24,981 nucleotides of DNA from Desulfatitalea sp. UBA4791 (GTDB taxonomy: Bacteria; Desulfobacterota; Desulfobacteria; Desulfobacterales; Desulfosarcinaceae), in contig DHGT01000007.1 of NCBI GenBank assembly GCA_002402905.1, positions 38,175 to 63,155 of the forward strand, written 5' to 3'. A model generated the notes under the pieces. The model ran no database searches, was not told the origin of the DNA, and was given only the letters and a program-made list of their open reading frames with translations. The position numbers were made by a program, and so were the translations under genes. Shown piece by piece: positions 17,295 through 22,801 of this stretch. Within the stretch, counting starts at the first letter, position 1. Each line of letters starts with the position of its first letter.

Positions 17295-17410
17295 GCGTCG
17301 CCCAACTCTGCGACCTGGACCTGTCTTACACGCCGCCACTCTCCAGTCCCTGGGACCCCTTGCAACTGGCGGCCATGCAATGGCTGGCGATGGCTCGCTC
17401 AGCAGTATGA
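16548..17410 (+). pseudogene. Remnant of a CoA-disulfide-reductase-type FAD/NAD oxidoreductase
   Basis: This region codes for the central and C-terminal parts of a pyridine nucleotide-disulfide oxidoreductase of the CoA-disulfide reductase/NADH oxidase group. The N-terminal FAD-binding Rossmann half with its GxGxxG and redox cysteine, about 110 residues, is absent; the sequence starts just before YSKLLIATGA. At nt 17206/17207 the dimerisation domain is interrupted. The frame up to KQGRVAGEN is followed, in the next frame, by LLGAQMVGHRTAEVSKRID and a normal family C-terminus ending at 17410. About 70 residues usually found between these motifs are missing. The product cannot be a working flavoenzyme. 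An intact gene of this kind probably once stood after acr3 in the cluster, or an assembly collapse has occurred. Confidence 0.8.
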
Positions 17411-17450
17411 TCCGCAAGATGAAGCGAACCCGAATCTAAAGGAAGTTATC

Positions 17451-17852
17451 TTGAAAAGTAAAGACCTTGTAATCTGTTTTATCGTTCTTTTGGTCTGGGC
17501 CGCCATGCCGGCATTCGCCGCCGAAGAGGCATCGACCGGCATCCCGCCGGTGCCCACGCCGGGCCGGGTCACCATGGTGGACCTTGGCACAGACAAATGC
17601 GTTCCCTGCAAGATGATGGCCCCGATTCTCGAGGAGCTGCGCAAGGAGTACGACGGCCGGGCCTCCATCATCTTCATCGATGTCTGGAAACGCCGCGAGC
17701 AAGCGCAACGATTTGGCATCCGGGCCATTCCGACCCAGATCTTCTATGATAAGGAGGGCAAGGAGGTCGGCCGGCACGTGGGATTCATGGACAAAAAAAA
17801 CATCGTGGAGATGTTCAAAAAGCTGGGTGTGCCAGAATTGTCGGATCGATAA
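17451..17852 (+). CDS. Exported thioredoxin-fold protein (CVPC), TTG start
   Basis: A 133-residue thioredoxin-family protein with an N-terminal signal peptide (KSKDLVICFIVLLVWAAMPAFA, likely cleavage after residue 23). The active site is CVPC (Cys50, Cys53) in DKCVPCKMMAP, and the cis-proline loop is IRAIPTQIFYD. The TTG at 17451 is preceded by AAAGGAAG at about 6 nt and is the only start that keeps the signal peptide; the first in-frame ATG falls at its end. It lies 40 nt after the flavoprotein remnant, last in the ars cluster. With CcdA three genes upstream it is the natural periplasmic electron acceptor. Its target could be the exporters or a metalloid reductase; this is inference. Confidence 0.87.
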   Translation: MKSKDLVICFIVLLVWAAMPAFAAEEASTGIPPVPTPGRVTMVDLGTDKCVPCKMMAPILEELRKEYDGRASIIFIDVWKRREQAQRFGIRAIPTQIFYDKEGKEVGRHVGFMDKKNIVEMFKKLGVPELSDR

Positions 17853-17913
17853 GTGAGACCAGGATCGGGCTCAATACCTGGAAAAACCGGAAAATAGGTC
17901 AAGAAAATGAAAA

Positions 17914-17960
17914 ATGGATAGCAGCGGTATAAGAATACACCCGCCACTGCCGATATCCAT
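17914..17960. terminator. Imperfect hairpin between convergent genes
   Basis: ATGGATA (17914-17920) pairs with TATCCAT (17954-17960), with further GCAG/CTGC and CGG/CCG pairing inside and a 3-nt bulge. It lies between the ars cluster and the converging fluoride operon. No T-tract on either strand, so terminator function is only a suggestion. Confidence 0.3.
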
Positions 17961-17975
17961 CAATCCGGAGGATCC

Positions 17976-19001
17976 TTACCCCCAGAAAAGACGCGCCCGT
18001 TCAGCTGTCAGCTCCGGCGCTGCAAAGGTGGCCATGTCGCCCAGCATCACCTCGAAGCCGGTGAAATCGCTGCGAACCCAAGGGGCGTAGTTACCGCGCA
18101 CGGTATGCACGACCCGCAGTTCCAGATCGTCGGAACCGTCTTCCAGCACAAGCAGGCCGAGGTTGTAGCCGTTGCGGCCCAGGCTGCGATAAAACTTCTG
18201 AGTGTTCATCACCCCTCGGGCCAGATCGGCCCAATGATCGTCCGAAGCATTGCGTAGCGACGTGACACCGGGCAGGATGCCCCAGATTTCGAAAAAGCCT
18301 TCGGGCGCAAAGGCGGCCAGCCATTGCCAGGGGCCTGTTTCACCGATCCAGCGAAGCCCGGCCGCTTTTTCCATGGCCAGGTAGTCGCCGAACAGGCGCG
18401 TACCATTCTTTTTTCGGTGTTCGGCGGCACGGGTGCTTAAAAAACGCTGGTGGTTGGCCGGGTTCCGATCGGCCTGGACCTGCAGATGGGGGTGGAGCAG
18501 GGAGCCGCCGGCCGATGGCAGATGGTTCTGGGTAATGGCCATGAAACCGGCCGCCGGATCGTGGGCGAGCACCCGCAGCAGGTAGTCCCGGCAGTTCAGG
18601 AAACTGTCCGCGTAAGATTGAAGGTCGGCCGTGCCGATCTCGACAAAGTGCCGGTCGTCGAACAGGCTCACTGCCGAATAGCGCCCATAGGGAAAGAGGT
18701 TGGGAAAAAGGGTGGAGCTCCCCCGGATCATGCGGCCCGACGGCCACAATTCGGATACGAGCCGGGGGGTTCGGGCGGCCAGTTGCGCCTGGCAGAAGGG
18801 GCAGCTGGCCGTGTCATGCGCAAACGGCGGCGGTTCGGGCAAAGCTTCTGCCCCGGGCTCGCGCTCTTCTCCTCGGCTGTAGGTGATCCGGCAGGTGCGG
18901 CCGGTGATCGGGTTCGTGCGGATCTCGATAGGGCGTTCGACCGCCTCACCGCTGGGCAGTATGATCCGGGATTGAAACATCTCCTGCTTGAACGCCAACA
19001 T
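17976..19001 (-). CDS. GalT-like (HIT superfamily) nucleotidyltransferase/hydrolase
   Basis: A 341-residue protein resembling galactose-1-phosphate uridylyltransferase. It has a CPFC zinc-type motif (67-70), the FPNLFPYGRY segment near 99-108 (GalT has a similar FPNxFP), ITQNH, and the catalytic HPHLQ (170-174) whose middle His carries the nucleotidyl group in GalT. GalT enzymes transfer UMP between UDP-glucose and galactose-1-phosphate; whether this protein does so, or is an ADP/GDP-type phosphorylase of the same superfamily, cannot be decided. No gal genes are nearby. The ATG at 19001 has GAAGGG about 10 nt upstream and is 13 nt after the DUF190-CBS gene, so this is the last gene of the fluoride-riboswitch operon. 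Confidence 0.8.
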   Translation of the reverse strand: MLAFKQEMFQSRIILPSGEAVERPIEIRTNPITGRTCRITYSRGEEREPGAEALPEPPPFAHDTASCPFCQAQLAARTPRLVSELWPSGRMIRGSSTLFPNLFPYGRYSAVSLFDDRHFVEIGTADLQSYADSFLNCRDYLLRVLAHDPAAGFMAITQNHLPSAGGSLLHPHLQVQADRNPANHQRFLSTRAAEHRKKNGTRLFGDYLAMEKAAGLRWIGETGPWQWLAAFAPEGFFEIWGILPGVTSLRNASDDHWADLARGVMNTQKFYRSLGRNGYNLGLLVLEDGSDDLELRVVHTVRGNYAPWVRSDFTGFEVMLGDMATFAAPELTAERARLFWG

Positions 19002-19014
19002 GGGTGCTTTCCCT

Positions 19015-20301
19015 TCAGGCAGGTTCTCCGAAACCGGTGCGCAACAGCGAATCGCGGCTGATCATGCCCTTGAAGCGGCCCTCGGCATCGACCACCGGCA
19101 AACGTTTGAGCTCTTTGTCGATCATCAGGGCGATGGCTTCTTCGATCAACATCTCTTCGCGCACGGTGATCAGATCGGTGGTCATGACATCACCCGCCTT
19201 GGTTTCGGCCAGGCAACGCAGCAGGTCGCCCGTCGGGCAGGCGTCCTCTTTGAAAGCCTGCTTCACCTTGGCCAGGAGGTGCCACATGCCCTCCTGTTGG
19301 GGTTTGAAGTAACGGAGCAGATCGCGATCCGAGATCAGTCCCAGCAGCGTTCCCCGGGCGTCGAGCACGGCGACCCGTTGCAGGTCGTTGCGATCGATCA
19401 TGCGCACGACTTCATCGAGACGGGTTTCGGCAGAAACGGTTTGCGTATCCCGACGCAGGATGTCGCCCACCCTTTTGAGATGATCCACTTCAATCTTTTG
19501 GGCCCGAAAAGAGTTCCAGTCGGGCGCTTCACGCATGACCGTGCGAAAGATATCCAAGCGCGAGAGCATGCCGGCCAGACACCCGCTCCGATCGACCACC
19601 GGCAGGCGCTTCACCCGCCTGCTCAACATCAGCTCCACAGCTTCGGTCAGCGGCCTGTCCGCGGCGATCGTGACCGCCGGAGCGGTCATGACCTCGGCGG
19701 CGCGCCGCTCGGCCAGCTGCGTCAGGACCGCATCGCGGCGCCCCTCGTCCGATTCCGCCAGAAGCCCCAGTCGCAGGGGCATGCCGCCTTTGCGGATCAG
19801 ATCCCCCTGGGTGACCACGCCGATGGGACGGTCGTGTTCATCGACGACGGGCAGACCCGTGAAAATCGAAGGCAGCAGCAACTGGACGACATCGCTCAAG
19901 GGCGTGTCGGCCCCTATGCGCCTGGGTTCAGACGTCATCACGTCACGCACCATCAGTTGCCTTGGGAAAAAGGCAGAGTTGGTCCGGTGGCTGAGCACAT
20001 TCAGATCGTGCAAGGCGACAATGCCGTCTCCGAGCATGCCGTTCAGACCAATCAACACGCGTTCGCTCTCCAGGGCCGGCAGGACGATGTAAATCCGGAT
20101 CGGCAGATTGAGCGAAAGAATTTCCAGACGTCCGGTCGCCACCTCCCCGCTTTCATAACACCCGGCAATGCCACGGGTCACCATGCAGCGCGCTGCGATC
20201 TTCAGGCCACGGATATACTCCACGACCGCGTCCGCCACCGGCTTTTTCCGGTAATGCGCCGCCTCGCTGGTCAAAATTTCAATGGCTTTGTAATTCAGCA
20301 T
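19015..20301 (-). CDS. DUF190 domain fused to four CBS domains
   Basis: A 428-residue soluble protein. Residues 1 to about 110 match DUF190 (PF02641), a small PII-like domain often encoded beside crcB. Four CBS motifs follow, at about 117-172 (VRDVMTSEP), 203-258 (AAEVMTAPA), 277-332 and 372-425 (AGDVMTTDL), each with a typical VVD..G...G motif. CBS pairs usually bind adenine nucleotides, so this looks like a cytoplasmic energy- or ligand-sensing regulator rather than an enzyme. GGGGGAG lies 3 nt before the ATG, and the gene begins 9 nt after crcB, implying coupled expression. Direct regulation of the fluoride channel is inference. Confidence 0.88.
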   Translation of the reverse strand: MLNYKAIEILTSEAAHYRKKPVADAVVEYIRGLKIAARCMVTRGIAGCYESGEVATGRLEILSLNLPIRIYIVLPALESERVLIGLNGMLGDGIVALHDLNVLSHRTNSAFFPRQLMVRDVMTSEPRRIGADTPLSDVVQLLLPSIFTGLPVVDEHDRPIGVVTQGDLIRKGGMPLRLGLLAESDEGRRDAVLTQLAERRAAEVMTAPAVTIAADRPLTEAVELMLSRRVKRLPVVDRSGCLAGMLSRLDIFRTVMREAPDWNSFRAQKIEVDHLKRVGDILRRDTQTVSAETRLDEVVRMIDRNDLQRVAVLDARGTLLGLISDRDLLRYFKPQQEGMWHLLAKVKQAFKEDACPTGDLLRCLAETKAGDVMTTDLITVREEMLIEEAIALMIDKELKRLPVVDAEGRFKGMISRDSLLRTGFGEPA

Positions 20302-20310
20302 CGCTCCCCC

Positions 20311-20697
20311 TTACTGCAGGCCGCCCAGCCGCATGCCGAGAATGGTCAGGGCCAGACCGCCGATATTGTTGACCAGAATATTGGCCAGGGGTTGAAAAGT
20401 AAGGCCGGCACGTCCTGCGTTGACCGTTTCCAGGGCGAACGATGAAAACGTCGTCAAAGCGCCTAAAAATCCGGTGATCAGCAAAAGACGCATCTCGGGC
20501 GTCAACAAGCGGACCCGCTCTGCCAGGGCGAAGAGAAGGCCGATGAGAAAGCATCCGACCAGGTTGACCAACAACGTTCCCCAGGGGAATTGGGGCCCCC
20601 AGGCCTTGGCCGCCAACAGGCCGATGGTGTAACGACTGGCCGCCCCCAGACTACCGCCGATCATGACCAGGGCCACCGCTTTGAACCACTCTCCCAT
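20311..20697 (-). CDS. crcB: CrcB/Fluc fluoride channel
   Basis: A 128-residue small membrane protein with four hydrophobic helices that exports fluoride as a dual-topology dimer. Family motifs are GGSLGAASRY, WGTLLVNLVGCFLIG and GFLGALTTFSSFALET, including the conserved TFSSF phenylalanine track. The frame is open upstream, but the ATG at 20697 has AGAGGA 5 nt before it and gives the usual length and N-terminus. It is the second gene of a minus-strand operon, 40 nt after the poly-gamma-glutamate-hydrolase-like gene, and is controlled by the fluoride riboswitch at 21467-21518. A single crcB copy implies a homodimeric channel. Confidence 0.95.
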   Translation of the reverse strand: MGEWFKAVALVMIGGSLGAASRYTIGLLAAKAWGPQFPWGTLLVNLVGCFLIGLLFALAERVRLLTPEMRLLLITGFLGALTTFSSFALETVNAGRAGLTFQPLANILVNNIGGLALTILGMRLGGLQ

Positions 20698-20737
20698 GAT
20701 TTCCTCTTCTCCTTGGCTGAATTGCCCTACCAGACGG

Positions 20738-21442
20738 TCAATCGGTGTTCTGCAAAGGCCGGACCTCGACCGCGAACGGGGCGATGGCCTTGCGAACCGC
20801 ATCGATGAAACGGACAAACACCGCTGTGGGGTGCCGTCGGCCATCGGGACTGAGATCCCGGAACATCCTCTCGCGCATGCCGCGGCTGATCTCCAACTGA
20901 ACGCCCATACCGCGGCCGCACAGGTTGCAGATATTCATCCGATCAATCGCCCCGTATGGCAGTTCTCCGCTTCCCATGACCTGAAACCCCGACAAAAGGA
21001 GTTCACCTTCTATCTGGCGTTTCAACTCTTCGTCCAGACCGCCCATATGCACTACCGGCGCCTTCTCGGCACTGCCGTGAATCGATATGATAATGTCAGA
21101 CCGGCAAACGACTTCTATGGCCGTGGGCTCGTCAAAGCGGGTACTGGTGATGTGCAACGCCAGGTTTCCCGTGCGCTTGATACCTTCAAACGCGTAAAAA
21201 GAGTGCTCCCATCCGGCGATGGCGTTGGCGATGCGCGTCGTCCCCGGCTCGATCTCACCGCCGTGAATGCTCAAAATGGCGATGCCCGAGCTGCCCATGC
21301 GCCAGCGGACGCGGTAGTCGGAACCTTCGCGCTCGTGTTGCTTAAGATCTTCGAAAGTTTTGTAGACGTCCATTTGGCCACGCTGGTGAAGATTAAGCGA
21401 TGGACTGCCGTGATAAAAAAACCGCCTGCGGGCCGCTTTCAT
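20738..21442 (-). CDS. Poly-gamma-glutamate hydrolase family protein (PF05908-like)
   Basis: A 234-residue protein of the PghP-like zinc amidohydrolase family, fold-related to carboxypeptidases. The zinc ligands of phage PghP (His, Glu 5 residues later, His about 63 residues on) map to His60 and Glu65 in SIHGGEIEPGT and His122 in IISIHG; HITSTRFDEP is also family-typical. No signal peptide, so it is probably cytoplasmic. The ATG at 21442 is chosen because its ribosome binding site GGTAGGA is the one masked by the riboswitch hairpin; the in-frame ATG at 21373 has no ribosome binding site. It is the first gene of the fluoride operon. The natural substrate in this setting is unknown; no capsule genes are nearby. 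Confidence 0.88.
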   Translation of the reverse strand: MKAARRRFFYHGSPSLNLHQRGQMDVYKTFEDLKQHEREGSDYRVRWRMGSSGIAILSIHGGEIEPGTTRIANAIAGWEHSFYAFEGIKRTGNLALHITSTRFDEPTAIEVVCRSDIIISIHGSAEKAPVVHMGGLDEELKRQIEGELLLSGFQVMGSGELPYGAIDRMNICNLCGRGMGVQLEISRGMRERMFRDLSPDGRRHPTAVFVRFIDAVRKAIAPFAVEVRPLQNTD

Positions 21443-21448
21443 CGGAAT

Positions 21449-21473
21449 CCTACCGTAAGGTTCTGACGGTAGG
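21449..21473 (-). promoter_or_regulatory. Expression platform: hairpin masking the ribosome binding site
   Basis: On the minus strand CCTACCGT (21473-21466) pairs perfectly with ACGGTAGG (21456-21449) across a 9-nt loop. The right arm contains the GGTAGGA ribosome binding site, 6 nt before the ATG at 21442. The left arm is the 3' end of the aptamer, so ligand binding and masking compete. This indicates translational ON control by fluoride. Confidence 0.8.
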
Positions 21474-21518
21474 AGTCATCAGCCCGGCCCGGGCGGTTAC
21501 AGGGGGACCCCATCCCCT
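21467..21518 (-). promoter_or_regulatory. Fluoride riboswitch (crcB motif) aptamer
   Basis: The minus strand reads GGGGATGGGGTCCCC, then TAACCGCCC, GGGCTGATGACTCCTACC. This matches the crcB RNA aptamer nearly position by position: conserved GATG after the P1 5' strand, AAC.GCC before P3, and GGCUGAUG-(N)CUCCUAC at the 3' side. It ends 24 nt before the first gene of an operon that contains crcB, which confirms the assignment. It binds Mg2+-coordinated fluoride and should activate the operon through the adjacent hairpin. No convincing promoter was identified further upstream. Confidence 0.93.
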
Positions 21519-21738
21519 TGGCGCTTGATTTCTGGTGTCTGTTTCCTATCCGGACGATGCATAAAATGCAAGTGCTAATAATGCAAATTTCCATCCGCCC
21601 TTTTTTCTTGCACAATGGATTGCAGTTGTTTTAATTCCTGTTGATTTTGAAGGAGAACAAGAACCGCGGCACAGATAAACAAATGGTCGATTCGATGTAT
21701 GTTTCAGTTCAGGGCTCGCACGAGGGAGGCAGCGGAGA

Positions 21739-22569
21739 ATGGAATTGCAAGCGGCACAGGTCATCGCATTGTTGATTACCGGAATCGGCGTGGGGTTCGC
21801 ATCGGGCTTACTGGGTGTGGGCGGGTGCTTTATCATGGTACCGGTCCAATTTTGGGCGCTGAAGTCCATCGGGGTCGATCCCACCATCGCCATCCGCATC
21901 GCCTTCGGCACCAACCTGCTGGTGGTGCTGCCCACCGCCTTCAGCGGCGCTATGGCGCACCATAAGAAGGGTGCCGTGCTCTGGAAGGCGGGCATCACCT
22001 TCGGCATCGCCGGCGCCCTGGGCGCCTTCGGGGGCGCCTTCATCGCGTCCCAATTGCCGGGCAAGGTACTGACCGTTGCGTTCGGCATCGCCGTTATTCT
22101 CGGCGCCATCCGCATGCTAACGGCCAAGCCGCCCAAGATCACCGACGCGCCCGCCGACAGCCTGGCCGCCTTCATTTTATGGGGCATCCCCCTGGGCATC
22201 GTTTCCGGCATCATCGGGATCGGCGGAGGGGTGCTGATGATCCCGATGATGGTCTACTTCCTCAAGTTCAAAATGCACCAGGCGGTGGGCACCTCCACGG
22301 CCCTGATGATCTTCACGGCGCTTGGCGGCGCGCTCTCCTATTGGATCAACGGATTGGGTGTCCCGGGGCTGCCGCCCTACTCCACCGGTTATCTGAACTG
22401 GTATCAATGGGCCATCCTGGCCGGCGTGAGCATCCCTTGGGCCGTGGTGGGGGCCAATACCGCTCACCTGCTGCCGGCCAAACAACTCAAGTACCTGTTT
22501 ATCATCGTCATGTTCTACATGGGGCTGAAGATGTGCGGGGTGTTTGCCTATCTCAAACTGCCCTTGTAA
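21739..22569 (+). CDS. TSUP family transporter (TauE/SafE-like anion exporter)
   Basis: A 276-residue membrane protein with two homologous halves of about four helices. The family motif appears as GFASGLLGVGGCFIMVP (about 19-35) in the first half and GIVSGIIGIGGGVLMIP (about 153-169) in the second. TSUP members move sulfite, sulfonates, sulfoacetate or related organic anions; the substrate here is unknown, though sulfur anions fit a sulfate-reducing lifestyle. GGGAGG lies about 9 nt before the ATG at 21739. The gene diverges from the fluoride operon across 296 nt that hold the riboswitch and AT-rich sequence. A short hairpin followed by TTTT at 22624-22643 lies downstream. Confidence 0.92.
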   Translation: MELQAAQVIALLITGIGVGFASGLLGVGGCFIMVPVQFWALKSIGVDPTIAIRIAFGTNLLVVLPTAFSGAMAHHKKGAVLWKAGITFGIAGALGAFGGAFIASQLPGKVLTVAFGIAVILGAIRMLTAKPPKITDAPADSLAAFILWGIPLGIVSGIIGIGGGVLMIPMMVYFLKFKMHQAVGTSTALMIFTALGGALSYWINGLGVPGLPPYSTGYLNWYQWAILAGVSIPWAVVGANTAHLLPAKQLKYLFIIVMFYMGLKMCGVFAYLKLPL

Positions 22570-22582
22570 GGATCAAAAAAGC

Positions 22583-22610
22583 TTGACCTCTCCTTTGCGG
22601 GATTTTAAAT
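22583..22610 (+). promoter_or_regulatory. Candidate promoter for the TonB-receptor gene leader
   Basis: TTGACC (22583-22588, 5 of 6) and TTAAAT (22605-22610, 4 of 6) are separated by 16 nt, just after the TSUP stop. It would give a leader of about 185 nt ahead of the receptor. Consensus match only. Confidence 0.3.
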
Positions 22611-22623
22611 AGGACATGATCCA

Positions 22624-22643
22624 ACGCCACGAAGGCGTCTTTT
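22624..22643 (+). terminator. Short hairpin plus T-run after the TSUP gene
   Basis: ACGCC (22624-22628) pairs with GGCGT (22634-22638) over a 5-nt loop and is followed by CTTTT. It is weak as a terminator (5 bp). Its loop side shares the 10-mer GCCACGAAGG with the larger hairpin downstream. Confidence 0.4.
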
Positions 22644-22672
22644 CCAATCGTTCGACAACTCATGTTTCCAAC

Positions 22673-22722
22673 AGGCCACGAAGGTCTTCACCCCAAGGGG
22701 TGCCGATCGGCGTGGCCTTTTT
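22673..22722 (+). terminator. Structured intrinsic terminator/attenuator upstream of the TonB receptor
   Basis: An outer 8-bp stem AGGCCACG (22673-22680)/CGTGGCCT (22711-22718) encloses a second perfect 6-bp stem CACCCC/GGGGTG (22689-22702) and is followed by TTTTT. It lies 80 nt before the receptor ATG. It may end TSUP transcripts or act as an attenuator in the receptor leader. It does not match the cobalamin riboswitch. Confidence 0.55.
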
Positions 22723-22801
22723 GCTGGTATCATCGGCCTCGCGGACATTGGCGGCAACGGTTTACGACGACACTGAATTCGAAACGGACGGGAGGTGACC
22801 G

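Noticed and set aside
21540..21600. Promoter for the fluoride operon on the minus strand (TTGCAT...TATGCA) and a TGCAT/ATGCA palindrome
   Set aside because: A 17-nt spacing is possible but the -10 matches only 3 of 6 positions; too weak to list as a feature.
21686..21781. Short frame (about 31 codons) overlapping the TSUP start
   Set aside because: No properly spaced ribosome binding site and no signature; judged chance.
22616..22798. 60-aa frame with a hydrophobic stretch just before the TonB receptor
   Set aside because: It runs through both leader hairpins, its ribosome binding site spacing is poor, and the apparent signal peptide is read from the terminator stem; more probably non-coding leader.
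22570..22801. Cobalamin riboswitch before the TonB receptor
   Set aside because: I could not find the conserved B12-box sequence or the expected aptamer length.
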